A DNA stretch of 64,000 bases from contig NZ_CP053590.1 of assembly GCF_013365535.1 (NCBI RefSeq), positions 5,260,501 to 5,324,500 on the forward strand. The letters run 5' to 3'. Positions 9,639 to 18,957 of the stretch are shown here, one piece after another (positions within the stretch are counted from its first letter, which is position 1; each line of letters starts with the position of its first letter). Under the pieces are notes generated by a model. The model saw nothing but the letters and a program-made list of their open reading frames with translations. It had not been told where the DNA came from and did no database searches. The stretch is from Aquimarina sp. TRL1 (lineage in GTDB: Bacteria > Bacteroidota > Bacteroidia > Flavobacteriales > Flavobacteriaceae). The translations under genes and the position numbers were made by a program.

Positions 9639-11045
9639 CTATATATGCAATGGTCTGTTATCCGTTGCAGCCAACGCAGCTTCTTTGATCGCTTCTGTAA
9701 AGGTCGGATGTGCATGAGACATACGAGAGATATCTTCTGCAGATGCTCTGAATTCCATAGCAGTAACAGCTTCGGCGATCAGATCTGCGCAACGAGCTCC
9801 TACCATATGCACTCCCAGTACCTCATCTGTAGTAGCATCTGCTAATATTTTCACAAATCCATCAAGATCTGCACTAGCTCTCGATCTTCCCAGGGCTCTG
9901 AACGGGAATTGCCCTGCTTTATAATTCACTCCGGCTTCTTTTAGTTCTTCTTCTGTTTTTCCAACAGCAGCAACTTCGGGCCAGGTATATACAACTCCAG
10001 GAATCAGGTTGTAATCAATATGTGGTTTTTGACCAGCTAAAGTTTCTGCTACAAATACTCCTTCTTCTTCTGCCTTATGTGCTAACATAGCTCCCTTGAT
10101 CACATCTCCAATAGCATAGATGTTAGATGCAGACGTCTGTAAATGATCATTTACCTCTACCTGTCCTCTTTCGTTTATTTTTACACCTGCTGCTTCGGCA
10201 TTTAAACCGTCGGTATACGGACGACGCCCTACAGAAACCAAACAGTAATCTCCTGTAAATTCTACTGGGTTTCCTTTTTTATCATCTGCTGTAATTTTTA
10301 CTTCATTCCCAGAAGTAGTTACACTGGTTACTTTGTGAGAGGTATAGAATTTTACTCCTTGCTTTTTCATTACTTTCTGTAATTCTCTAGCCAGAGATTT
10401 ATCCATTCCCGGAATAATTCTATCCATATATTCTATTACAGATACTTCTGCTCCCAATCTTCTGTATACCTGCCCCAGTTCCAATCCAATAACTCCTCCT
10501 CCAATAACAACTAAATGTTTTGGAACTTCTTTTAATTTTAAAGCTTCTGTAGATGTAATTACTCGTTCTTTATCCAGAGAAATAAACGGTAAGGTAGATG
10601 GTTTGGATCCTGTAGCGATAATACTGTGCTTTGCTTCTATTTCTTCTGAAGAACCATCTGCTTTGGTAATTGTCAGATGTGTCGCATCTTTAAATGCTCC
10701 TACTCCTTCATAAACATCAATATTATTCTTTTTCATCAAAAAACTCACTCCATCACAGGTCTGATCAACTACCGCTTGTTTTCTGGCGATCATTTTTTCC
10801 AGATTGATTTTTACTTCCCCTGGAATTTCTATTCCGTGATCTTCAAAATGTTTTACGGCATGCTCGTAGTGATGAGAAGAATCTAACAATGCTTTACTGG
10901 GAATACATCCTACATTCAGACAAGTTCCTCCCAAAGTGGAATACTTCTCTATGATTGCAGTTTTCATACCCAATTGGGCGCATCGAATGGCAGCCACATA
11001 GCCTCCAGGTCCAGAGCCGATAACGGCTACATCATATGTACTCAT
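9639..11045 (-). CDS. lpdA: Dihydrolipoyl dehydrogenase
   Basis: A 468-aa flavoprotein, E3 of the 2-oxoacid dehydrogenase complexes and glycine cleavage system. The FAD site GSGPGGYVAA is at 10-19. The redox disulphide TCLNVGC gives Cys42 and Cys47. The NAD site GGGVIGLELG comes near residue 180, and the C-terminal HAHPTFTEA supplies the catalytic His-Glu pair. Length matches the family. It reoxidises dihydrolipoamide on E2 or GcvH with NAD+. The gene stands alone, as is common in flavobacteria, with a shared terminator downstream. A possible -7 box (TACATTTG on the minus strand) lies at 11085-11092. Confidence 0.97.
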   Translation of the reverse strand: MSTYDVAVIGSGPGGYVAAIRCAQLGMKTAIIEKYSTLGGTCLNVGCIPSKALLDSSHHYEHAVKHFEDHGIEIPGEVKINLEKMIARKQAVVDQTCDGVSFLMKKNNIDVYEGVGAFKDATHLTITKADGSSEEIEAKHSIIATGSKPSTLPFISLDKERVITSTEALKLKEVPKHLVVIGGGVIGLELGQVYRRLGAEVSVIEYMDRIIPGMDKSLARELQKVMKKQGVKFYTSHKVTSVTTSGNEVKITADDKKGNPVEFTGDYCLVSVGRRPYTDGLNAEAAGVKINERGQVEVNDHLQTSASNIYAIGDVIKGAMLAHKAEEEGVFVAETLAGQKPHIDYNLIPGVVYTWPEVAAVGKTEEELKEAGVNYKAGQFPFRALGRSRASADLDGFVKILADATTDEVLGVHMVGARCADLIAEAVTAMEFRASAEDISRMSHAHPTFTEAIKEAALAATDNRPLHI

Positions 11046-11261
11046 AATAGATTATTATGTTGTGCTTATTTATTTTACTTAAAGCAAATGTACAAATGTT
11101 TTCATTCTTACAGAAAGGATAACTTCATCAAATTTATTATTTAGAACAATATTAGTAGTCATCAAAAAGTTATACTTTTAACACAGAACTGATATTGATT
11201 TTATTTTCTTTTCAGGAAGCTATAAATTCGATCTCTTTTTCTTTTATAACCTAAACAAATT

Positions 11262-12815
11262 ATGAGATATCTAACGTCGTTATTGTTGCTTTGTATTCTT
11301 ATTTTATGGAGTTCCTGCCGAAAAGATTTTGAAGCAGATCCCAGTACCGGAAATCTGGAATTCTCTACCGACACCTTGTTCCTTGATACTGTATTTACGA
11401 ATATAGGCTCCAGCACCTACAGTTTTAAAGTATACAATCGTACCAGTAATGATCTCTCTATCCCATCCATCTCTTTGGAACGAGGAGAAACCTCTAACTA
11501 CCGACTCAATGTTGATGGTATCGCAGGTACTTCTTTTACAGATATTCAGGTATTGGCTAAGGACAGTATTTTCGTTTTCGTAGAAACAACAACTGATATT
11601 ACGCAGCAAACCAATGAACTGGAATTTCTCTATACTGATAAAATCTTATTTGATAAAGAAGGAGCCCAACAAGATGTGGATTTGGTAACTCTGATAAAGG
11701 ATGCTACTTTTTTACACCCTTCACGAAATACTATGACTGGTGAAATAGAAACCTTATTATTAGGCGTTGACAATGACAATAATGAAATACGAATAGAAGG
11801 GTTTATTCTCACAGAAGAGCAATTACATTTTACCAATGAGAAACCATACGTTATTTATGGATATGCTGCGGTTCCCAATAATAAAACGTTAACTATTGAT
11901 GCGGGAGCAAGAATTCATTTTCATCAAGGTTCAGGGCTTATCGTTCCTGATAAGGCTACCCTATTAGTCAACGGAGCCCCCAGTGCGGATGCCGAGATTT
12001 TGGAAAATGAAGTGATTATTCAGGGGGATCGTCTTGAAGATAGTTTCTCGGATACTCCTGGACAATGGGGAACAATCTGGCTGACTAAAGGTAGTACCGG
12101 ACACCAGATAACACATACCACCATTAAGAATGCTACTGTAGGGATTTTAATCGACTCTAACGATGGTACAGATGTCCCTACCCTAACAATACAAAATTCT
12201 CAGATATACAATAGCTCTAATGTTGGAATTCTTGCCAAAACCGGACATATCAAAGGAGAAAACCTGGTGATTAATAACTCTGGAGAAGTTTCCTTAGCCT
12301 GTACCTACGGAGGGCGGTATGATTTTAATCACTGTACCTTTGCTAACTACTGGGGGTTTAGTGCCAGACAATACCCAGCCGTATCCATTTCTAATTTTAT
12401 TGAGATTGATGAAAATACTATTGAACAAAAAGATTTGATTCAAGCTGATTTTAAAAATTGTATCATCTATGGGAATGAGCCTATCGAATTATTACTTGGC
12501 AAAAGTGATCAGGCTGCTTTTAATTACAGTTTCGAACATTGCCTGGTAGGCTTCAGTGATCCTCAGGAACAATTTAAAGACAATCCATTGTATGACTTTT
12601 CTAATGAGAACCTCTACAAAAACATGCTCTTTAATGAAGACCCTCTATTTTATAAGCCTATAAAAAACAAGCTTACTATCGATGATTCGTCTCCGGCAAA
12701 CGGAAAGGCAAGTACTCCTTCTCAGGGAACAGATATTACGGGTACTGAAAGAAGTGTTTCTGCTCCTGATATCGGAGCCTATGAAAGTGCTGCTTTTGAT
12801 GATACCAAGGAGTAA
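11262..12815 (+). CDS. Right-handed beta-helix lipoprotein, hypothetical
   Basis: A 517-aa lipoprotein; the leader ends in the lipobox WSSC (Cys19). An Ig-like N-terminal part (TLFLDTVFTNIGSSTYSFKVYN) leads into a parallel beta-helix from about 190 to 460, with repeated hydrophobic rungs (VPTLTIQNSQIYNSSNVGILA). The end DITGTERSVSAPDIGAYE is the choice-of-anchor closing motif seen in many Bacteroidota beta-helix proteins. It probably sits on the cell surface or in the outer membrane. No polysaccharide-utilisation genes are next to it and no catalytic residues can be assigned. Function unknown. Confidence 0.7.
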   Translation: MRYLTSLLLLCILILWSSCRKDFEADPSTGNLEFSTDTLFLDTVFTNIGSSTYSFKVYNRTSNDLSIPSISLERGETSNYRLNVDGIAGTSFTDIQVLAKDSIFVFVETTTDITQQTNELEFLYTDKILFDKEGAQQDVDLVTLIKDATFLHPSRNTMTGEIETLLLGVDNDNNEIRIEGFILTEEQLHFTNEKPYVIYGYAAVPNNKTLTIDAGARIHFHQGSGLIVPDKATLLVNGAPSADAEILENEVIIQGDRLEDSFSDTPGQWGTIWLTKGSTGHQITHTTIKNATVGILIDSNDGTDVPTLTIQNSQIYNSSNVGILAKTGHIKGENLVINNSGEVSLACTYGGRYDFNHCTFANYWGFSARQYPAVSISNFIEIDENTIEQKDLIQADFKNCIIYGNEPIELLLGKSDQAAFNYSFEHCLVGFSDPQEQFKDNPLYDFSNENLYKNMLFNEDPLFYKPIKNKLTIDDSSPANGKASTPSQGTDITGTERSVSAPDIGAYESAAFDDTKE

Positions 12816-12860
12816 TATGCTCCTCTAAAAACTTCGCATCACGGATTGTGATCATATTTG

Positions 12861-12868
12861 TATATTTG
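12861..12868 (+). promoter_or_regulatory. Possible -7 promoter box
   Basis: TATATTTG fits the Bacteroidota sigma-A -7 element TAnnTTTG and lies 66 bp ahead of the start at 12935. No clear -33 TTG is seen, so support is modest. Confidence 0.35.
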
Positions 12869-12934
12869 GATAGAAATGGATCTTGTATCGATTAGCGTAC
12901 ACTCTATTCCCCTTCTAAACAATATATAAAAACT

Positions 12935-13477
12935 ATGACACAAAACAACTTTGGAGTGATCAAATCAACCATACAGCAACAAGCTAAAAAGGGGATTGAT
13001 TTTATAACCGCAGGAACCATTGTATGGATTGGTATTTCTTTTATCTGGATGCTTGATTACACCCCATATAACAAGAGTGTAATTACATTTATTTTCGGTA
13101 CTGTCATGCTACCGTTAGCCTTTGGACTATCCAAGGTTTTTAAAACGAATTGGAAAATCAAAGACAACCCGTTACAACCTTTAGGATTATGGCTTAACTT
13201 TGCTCAGTTATTCTACTTTCCCTTACTTGTTTTTGTCTTGCTTAAGCAACCTGATTATTTTATCATGGCATATGCCATTATTACGGGTGCTCACTTTTTT
13301 CCATACGCCTGGTTTTATGACGAAATTGGATATTTAATCGCCGCAGGCATAATTGCAATAGGAGCACTGCTAATTGCGTTATTATTGCCACAATCAATCT
13401 ACTACATTCCTATTGGAACTGCTATCATTTTAGCGCTTTTAGCCATCAAGATTATAAGTAGCAACAAGTATTTGTAA
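12935..13477 (+). CDS. DUF7010-like membrane protein
   Basis: A 180-aa integral membrane protein with five or six hydrophobic segments (about 24-40, 47-64, 85-102, 107-121, 129-148 and 153-172). The polar motif NPLQPLGLWLNFAQLFYFP and the pattern AYAIITGAHFFPYAWFYD resemble DUF7010 proteins, which are of unknown role. It is followed 28 bp on by a RimJ-type acetyltransferase gene, so both may be co-transcribed. No ligand-binding or catalytic residues are recognisable. Confidence 0.6.
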   Translation: MTQNNFGVIKSTIQQQAKKGIDFITAGTIVWIGISFIWMLDYTPYNKSVITFIFGTVMLPLAFGLSKVFKTNWKIKDNPLQPLGLWLNFAQLFYFPLLVFVLLKQPDYFIMAYAIITGAHFFPYAWFYDEIGYLIAAGIIAIGALLIALLLPQSIYYIPIGTAIILALLAIKIISSNKYL

Positions 13478-13504
13478 TATCGTTTTAGCCATAATCAAAA
13501 ACAC

Positions 13505-14044
13505 ATGACTCACTCTTACATTTTCACTTCCAAACGTTTAGGGTTTCGCAATTGGAGATCGGAAGATATAGAAATACTTGCAGCTATTAATCAAGACGAT
13601 GCTGTGATGGAATTCTTTCCTTATAAGCCTACTCGAAAAGAAAGCGAAGACTTTATGCTCAGAATGCAGCAATCATTTGATGAAAAAGGATATTGTTATT
13701 TTGCTGTTGATATTCTGGATACCCAGGAATGTATTGGTTTTATTGGACTTTGTGAACAGACTTATCTCGAAACACCTGCTTCCTTTGTAGATATTGGGTG
13801 GCGCCTCAAAAAAAGTAGCTGGAATAAAGGATATGCCACAGAAGGAGCACTTGCCTGTCTAGCACATGGGTTTGATTACTTACAATTGGATAGTATCTAT
13901 GCTGTTGCTCCTGTGATCAATAAAAAATCAGAGCTTATAATGACTAAAATAGGAATGCAAAAAGTAACGACTTTTACACATCCTAAGTTAAGCGATTATC
14001 CCAACTTAAAAGATTGCCTTTTATACCAGAAAAAGCGTTCTTAA
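13505..14044 (+). CDS. RimJ/RimL-type GNAT acetyltransferase
   Basis: A 179-aa acetyltransferase of the ribosomal-protein-acetylating subgroup. It opens with TSKRLGFRNWRSEDIE and contains GWRLKKSSWNKGYATEGALACL (about 99-120), where the segment WNKGYATEG is the acetyl-CoA loop. A conserved INKKSELIMTKIGM segment follows. The actual substrate (protein N-terminus, peptide or small amine) cannot be told. Its stop codon overlaps the last four bases of the convergent LytTR gene. Confidence 0.85.
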   Translation: MTHSYIFTSKRLGFRNWRSEDIEILAAINQDDAVMEFFPYKPTRKESEDFMLRMQQSFDEKGYCYFAVDILDTQECIGFIGLCEQTYLETPASFVDIGWRLKKSSWNKGYATEGALACLAHGFDYLQLDSIYAVAPVINKKSELIMTKIGMQKVTTFTHPKLSDYPNLKDCLLYQKKRS

Positions 14045-14793
14045 AAAAGGGTATCAATAATATGTAATAATGCCTTTTTTTTACTTTGCGCAACAGGTAT
14101 TGCATGTTTTTGATCTAGAATAACTTCTTCTCTCTTCTTGTAAAAAGAAGTAATGTACGCCAAATTGATTAAAAAAGTTTGATGTACTCTGAAAAAAGAA
14201 TGGTTCTTCAGATCTTCCTCATATCTTTTTAACGATCTGGATACCAAAATTTCTCTTTGATCTTTCGTAAAAAAGGTAGTATAATTATTATCTGACTTAG
14301 CATATATAATTTCTGCCAAGGGTACTACATAAATCGCATCTGCATTTTTTAAAACAATTTTTTTTTCTCCTGACGGTTGCAGATTGTCTAACAGGGAACG
14401 GATCTGCAGCTGATATTGTTCATTTTGATGTTCTTTCTGTACTTTTTCTACTGCCTGCAGTAACACCTGAGGGTCAAAAGGTTTCATCACATAATCAATA
14501 GCACTGAACCTGAAAGCTTCTATAGCATATGTACTAAAAGAGGTAACAAATATGATCTTAAATTGTATATTTTCAAAAGAACGAAGCAACTCAAAAGAGT
14601 TTCCATCTTTCAAGTTAATATCCAGAATGACAAAATCTGGTTGATAACTTATAATCTTTTTTTTTGCTTCCTCAATTTCTGAAGCTTCCGCTACGATTTT
14701 GATATCATCAAACGAACGTTCCAGAAGTTCCCTGATCATATCCCTGGTACCATGATCATCTTCTATTATGATACAACTTAAAGAAATACTCAT
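14041..14793 (-). CDS. LytTR family response regulator
   Basis: A 250-aa regulator with a receiver domain (acidic residues EDD at 11-13, phosphorylated Asp58 in VILDINLKDG, Lys in VMKPFDP near 104) and a LytTR DNA-binding domain at about 140-248 (YVVPLAEIIYAKSDNNYT, then FFRVHQTFLINL). It lies 13 bp after the TPR histidine kinase and is its partner. This is the second LytTR system in the window. The two regulators are clearly different proteins, not a recent duplication. Confidence 0.9.
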   Translation of the reverse strand: MSISLSCIIIEDDHGTRDMIRELLERSFDDIKIVAEASEIEEAKKKIISYQPDFVILDINLKDGNSFELLRSFENIQFKIIFVTSFSTYAIEAFRFSAIDYVMKPFDPQVLLQAVEKVQKEHQNEQYQLQIRSLLDNLQPSGEKKIVLKNADAIYVVPLAEIIYAKSDNNYTTFFTKDQREILVSRSLKRYEEDLKNHSFFRVHQTFLINLAYITSFYKKREEVILDQKHAIPVAQSKKKALLHIIDTLF

Positions 14794-14806
14794 ACCTCAA
14801 AAGTAC

Positions 14807-16660
14807 TTACAATATCTCTTCTTTTAAAGGGAAATTTATAGAAATAATACTTCCTTTTTCATCAGACTTTATCCGTACTTCTATAGGGAAATTATGAATC
14901 TTCTGATAATTTTCCCTTCGTTTTTGAATAATATCAGAACTCATCGATTTATGCAATTTGTTATGATCAGAAGCTCCTTCCTGAAAACCATTACCATTAT
15001 CTGTAATGGTTACTTCAATGTTTTTATTAACTAACGCATATCGCACATTGATATATCCGTTTTTTACATTCTTAATTCCATGTATAACCGCATTCTCTAA
15101 AAAAGGTTCGGTAAACATTGTCGGGATAAGAACACTATCCTGCTGAAGTCTTTCATCAACCTCTATATTATATGCAAATGAATAATGTAATTGTTGTAGG
15201 TGCAAATACTTGGATAAAACATCCACTTCCTTTTCCATTATAATAAAATCTTCCTCTGAACTTTCTAATACGGATCGCATTACTGTACTAAAACTAGCCA
15301 GATATTGTACGGATTCTTCTTTTTTATTTTTGAAAATATAATTCTGTATACTCTGTAATGCATGGAATAAAAAATGCGGATTTAATTGAGTTTGCAATAG
15401 TCGTTGTTGTAACTGCAACTGTTTTAATAATTGTTTATTTTTTTGGTTTCTATTCCATAAAATAAGGATAGAAATCAATAAAAGAGTCAATAGTATTATT
15501 CCTGCTACATATATCTTTTGATTCTGAATCCGGGAAGATTTCAATTCATTTTCAGTTTGCAGAACTTCGATCTGTTGTGCTTGTTTTTCAGACTCATATC
15601 TTGTAACAATTTCTGCAATTTTTGTTTTTTCCTTGGCTACCTGTAATGAATCGGATAGCTGTACATATTGTTCTGCATAACGCAATGCTTCTTTATATTC
15701 TTGTAGTCCATTCGAAGCATCTTTTAAGTTATTCAGAATATACAATTGATTCTCAGGCGGTGCAGAACTCAAGGCTTTGAGAAAATAATGTTTAGCTTTT
15801 TGAAAGTCTTTCTTCCCTAAAAAGCAATATCCTATATTATTATATGTATATTCCAGATTCGATTTCTGACCTAGCTTTGTTTTTAGTGCCAGTGCTTTTT
15901 CTCCATATGTTATTCCTGTATCATATGCTTTTGTTTCTTTATAGAAATTACACAAATTAGTGTATATAATCGCTAAAAAACCTGCATGGTTTATTTTCTC
16001 TGCAATGACGAGTGCCTTTTTAGACGTTGTTATCGCTTCATCATATGCTTTTGTATTATAATGTGCTAAAGACAGATTCGAGAGAATCTGTACTCTTAGC
16101 ATCGGATTATTATTTTTATACGTCAATGCTTTGGTAAAATAAGCGATCGCTCCTTCATTATTTTTTGACATAGACTGGATACTTCCTATACTCGCATATA
16201 TCTTACTTAATGACAATGTATCCTTCTGCTGTTCATAAAAGGGAATTGCCTGAAGATACTGTTCTAGAGCTTTTTCTTTTTTGCCTTCGGAAAGGAAGAC
16301 ACTTCCCATATTTTGATGCACTTTTCCTATAAGTATCGAATCCAAAGATGTATCCTCTCTATAAGGTGCTAATGCTGCCGAAGCTTCTTTTAAATTTCGC
16401 TGATATATGTACACTCCCGCTTTTTGAATGGCAATTCGGGCATGAATATTTTTATCGGTAGACTGTGTGGCTAATTTTTCTGCTTTCTCGACATAAATCA
16501 GAGCACTATCTAATTTTTGAGGAATAAATTTTTGGGATTTAGTCAGTACAGTAGCTACTTCTGTTTCTATAACTGTAGTTTCCTGCCCATACCCTGTTAA
16601 AACACTCAAGAAGCATACAACGCTAAAAAATAGCTTTTTAGAACTCATAGAAAACTCCAT
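14807..16660 (-). CDS. TPR-containing LytS-type sensor histidine kinase
   Basis: A 617-aa kinase. A signal sequence (about 5-25) exports a long sensor region made of tetratricopeptide repeats (about 50-340; for example AKHYFLKALSSAPP and YNNIGYCFLGKKDFQ). A coiled coil and one membrane segment (about 378-398) follow, then the His_kinase box LNPHFLFHALQSIQNYIF, the N-box (EPFLENAVIHGIKN) and a final ATPase G-box. This architecture, periplasmic TPRs feeding a LytS-type kinase, is common in Bacteroidota. The ligand is unknown; TPRs suggest a protein or peptide partner. It is transcribed ahead of its LytTR regulator. Confidence 0.88.
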   Translation of the reverse strand: MEFSMSSKKLFFSVVCFLSVLTGYGQETTVIETEVATVLTKSQKFIPQKLDSALIYVEKAEKLATQSTDKNIHARIAIQKAGVYIYQRNLKEASAALAPYREDTSLDSILIGKVHQNMGSVFLSEGKKEKALEQYLQAIPFYEQQKDTLSLSKIYASIGSIQSMSKNNEGAIAYFTKALTYKNNNPMLRVQILSNLSLAHYNTKAYDEAITTSKKALVIAEKINHAGFLAIIYTNLCNFYKETKAYDTGITYGEKALALKTKLGQKSNLEYTYNNIGYCFLGKKDFQKAKHYFLKALSSAPPENQLYILNNLKDASNGLQEYKEALRYAEQYVQLSDSLQVAKEKTKIAEIVTRYESEKQAQQIEVLQTENELKSSRIQNQKIYVAGIILLTLLLISILILWNRNQKNKQLLKQLQLQQRLLQTQLNPHFLFHALQSIQNYIFKNKKEESVQYLASFSTVMRSVLESSEEDFIIMEKEVDVLSKYLHLQQLHYSFAYNIEVDERLQQDSVLIPTMFTEPFLENAVIHGIKNVKNGYINVRYALVNKNIEVTITDNGNGFQEGASDHNKLHKSMSSDIIQKRRENYQKIHNFPIEVRIKSDEKGSIISINFPLKEEIL

Positions 16661-16865
16661 GCTTTCATTTTTAGATTAATTTTTTTGGAAATATACTACT
16701 AATATCAATAGTTTGATCTTTATTTTCCCCTCTTTTCTATACCAAAATAATCAACTCATGGATTTTTAAAGCACTTTATCTAAAAAACCTCCAAGCATTC
16801 TCAGAATTTTCCTTTTTTATAAACAATAAAGTGTACTTTTAAGACTCACTAACATTACTAAGACT

Positions 16866-17471
16866 ATGAGTTGGATAAAAGAAATTTCCTATGAAGAAGC
16901 GCAAGGGCAGCTAAAAAAGATTTATGATCGCATCAAAGGTCCTAATAATAACATTGACAATGTTTTATCTATTCACAGCCTTCGTCCTCATACATTGACT
17001 GGTCATATGGGGCTCTATAAAAACGTACTTCATAATGCTAATAATACTTTGCCCAAATGGTACCTGGAAACGCTGGGAGTTTTTGTTAGTCACCTAAATA
17101 ATTGCTCATATTGTGTAGATCATCATGCTGCCGGTTTAAAACGGTTATTAAATGATGACAATAAGCATCAAAAAATAATCGATAGTTTTCATAATGATTC
17201 CTGGGAAGATTTGTTTCAGGACTTATATCAAGAAGGATTGCGATATGCCAAAAAACTCACCTTAGCTCATAATACGATTACACAAGCTGATATAGAACGT
17301 TTACGCAGTCAACAGCTATCCGATGGAGAAATTCTGGAAATTAATCAGGTCGTTAGTTATTTTAATTATGTGAACCGAACTGTAATTGGTTTGGGAGTAG
17401 ATACTAAAGGAGATATCATTGGCTTATCTCCTAACAACAGTAGTGATCCAGATAACTGGAATCATTCATAA
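16866..17471 (+). CDS. Carboxymuconolactone decarboxylase-like (AhpD-type) peroxidase-related protein
   Basis: A 201-aa protein of the AhpD-like superfamily. The motif HLNNCSYCVDHH (about 77-88) is the redox CxxC with the following His, as in alkylhydroperoxidase AhpD and uncharacterised peroxidase-related enzymes. Helical segments before and after fit the fold. It probably reduces peroxides through a thiol relay or serves a related decarboxylation; the sequence cannot decide. It stands alone between a divergent kinase gene and the convergent glyA. Confidence 0.8.
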   Translation: MSWIKEISYEEAQGQLKKIYDRIKGPNNNIDNVLSIHSLRPHTLTGHMGLYKNVLHNANNTLPKWYLETLGVFVSHLNNCSYCVDHHAAGLKRLLNDDNKHQKIIDSFHNDSWEDLFQDLYQEGLRYAKKLTLAHNTITQADIERLRSQQLSDGEILEINQVVSYFNYVNRTVIGLGVDTKGDIIGLSPNNSSDPDNWNHS

Positions 17472-17500
17472 AAATGAATTATTAGGGTATTAAAAAACCG

Positions 17501-17550
17501 ATATAAATATAAAAACCATCTGTGCTTACAGATGGTTTTTATATTTATAT
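17501..17550. terminator. Bidirectional terminator with a 23-bp perfect stem
   Basis: Bases 17501-17523 are the exact reverse complement of 17528-17550, with a GCTT loop. T-rich and A-rich ends allow it to stop both the AhpD-like gene and glyA, which converge here. Confidence 0.9.
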
Positions 17551-17563
17551 CAATGGTTATGAA

Positions 17564-18853
17564 TTAGCTTTGTAATTGATTGGCTACAAACAAAGGCTTA
17601 TCCGTCATCATTTTATTAACTTTATCTGCTATCGCATGTAAGGCTTCTTCATTTCCTACATTAGCAATCGCGTGATCGATAAGATCTACAATAGTAAGCA
17701 TATCATCCTCTTTTAAACCTCTGGTAGTTACTGCAGATACTCCAATTCTTATTCCGGAAGTTACAAATGGTGATTTATCATCAAATGGCACCATATTCTT
17801 ATTAACAGTAATATCTGCTACTCCCAATGCTTCTTCTGCTTCTTTCCCTGTCACGTTTTTATTACGCAGATCAATCAACATCATATGATTGTCTGTTCCA
17901 TCAGAGATAACATTGTATCCTTTCTTATGAAACTCCTGAGCCATTGCTGCTCCATTTTTCTTTACCTGTACCATATAATGCAGGAAATCATCTGATAATG
18001 CTTCTCCAAAAGCAATTGCTTTGGCTGCGATAATATGCTCTAGAGGGCCACCCTGATTTCCTGGAAAAACAGCGCTATCCAAAATAGAAGACATCTTGCG
18101 AAGTTTTCCACTCTTTAAGGTAATTCCAAATGGGTTATCAAAATCTTTCCCCATAAGTATCAATCCTCCTCTGGGACCTCTTAATGTCTTATGAGTAGTA
18201 GTCGTTACGATATGACAGTAAGGAATTGGATCCGCCAGAAGCCCTTTGGCGATAAGTCCAGCCGGGTGTGCAATATCTGCCATTAGAATCGCTCCAACAC
18301 TATCTGCTATCTCTCTGAATTTTTTATAGTCAATTTCTCTAGAATAAGAAGAAGCTCCTGCTATAATTAATTTAGGTTGTTCTGCCTTAGCAACTTCCAG
18401 AATCTTATCATAGTTTAATCTTCCGGTTTCTTCTTCAACCCCATAAAATACCGGTGTATATAATTTCCCGGAAAAATTAACCGGAGAACCATGAGTAAGG
18501 TGTCCTCCATGAGAAAGATCAAATCCTAATATTTTATCTCCTGGCTTTAAGCAGGCATGAAAAACTGCTGTATTTGCCTGAGAACCTGAATGGGGCTGTA
18601 CATTTGCATATTCAGCACCGAATAATTCTTTAGCTCTATCAATTGCTATTTGCTCCACTTGATCTACAACAGCACACCCACCGTAATATCGTTTTCCGGG
18701 GTATCCTTCTGCATATTTATTAGTTAAAACAGATCCAGCCGCTTCCATTACTTGTTCACTAACAAAGTTTTCTGAAGCAATAAGTTCTAATCCATTAACC
18801 TGACGGTCTTTTTCGTCTTGGATTAAATCAAAAATTAGTTCGTCTCGTTGCAT
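17564..18853 (-). CDS. glyA: Serine hydroxymethyltransferase
   Basis: A 429-aa PLP enzyme interconverting serine and glycine with tetrahydrofolate, the main source of one-carbon units. The PLP lysine is Lys222 in [15 protein letters not shown]. Other family marks are LIASENFVS (24-32), the YPGKRYYGG loop (51-59), QPHSGSQAN (86-94) and [10 protein letters not shown] (193-202). Length and all key residues are normal. The start [10 protein letters not shown] matches flavobacterial homologues. A minus-strand -7-like box (TATTTTTG at 18882-18889) lies just upstream. Confidence 0.97.
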   Translation of the reverse strand: MQRDELIFDLIQDEKDRQVNGLELIASENFVSEQVMEAAGSVLTNKYAEGYPGKRYYGGCAVVDQVEQIAIDRAKELFGAEYANVQPHSGSQANTAVFHACLKPGDKILGFDLSHGGHLTHGSPVNFSGKLYTPVFYGVEEETGRLNYDKILEVAKAEQPKLIIAGASSYSREIDYKKFREIADSVGAILMADIAHPAGLIAKGLLADPIPYCHIVTTTTHKTLRGPRGGLILMGKDFDNPFGITLKSGKLRKMSSILDSAVFPGNQGGPLEHIIAAKAIAFGEALSDDFLHYMVQVKKNGAAMAQEFHKKGYNVISDGTDNHMMLIDLRNKNVTGKEAEEALGVADITVNKNMVPFDDKSPFVTSGIRIGVSAVTTRGLKEDDMLTIVDLIDHAIANVGNEEALHAIADKVNKMMTDKPLFVANQLQS

Positions 18854-18921
18854 GAATTTTCAATTTGTATTTTAAAAAAACCAAAAATAGCAAATACATT
18901 CTTTAAATTCGATGAAAACTT

Positions 18922-18929
18922 TATATTTG
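18922..18929 (+). promoter_or_regulatory. Possible -7 promoter box of fahA
   Basis: TATATTTG matches the Bacteroidota TAnnTTTG element, 28 bp before the fahA start. It gives a leader of roughly 20 bases. A -33 TTG is not obvious. Confidence 0.4.
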
Positions 18930-18957
18930 ACATATAATTATACATAAAAAAATCACA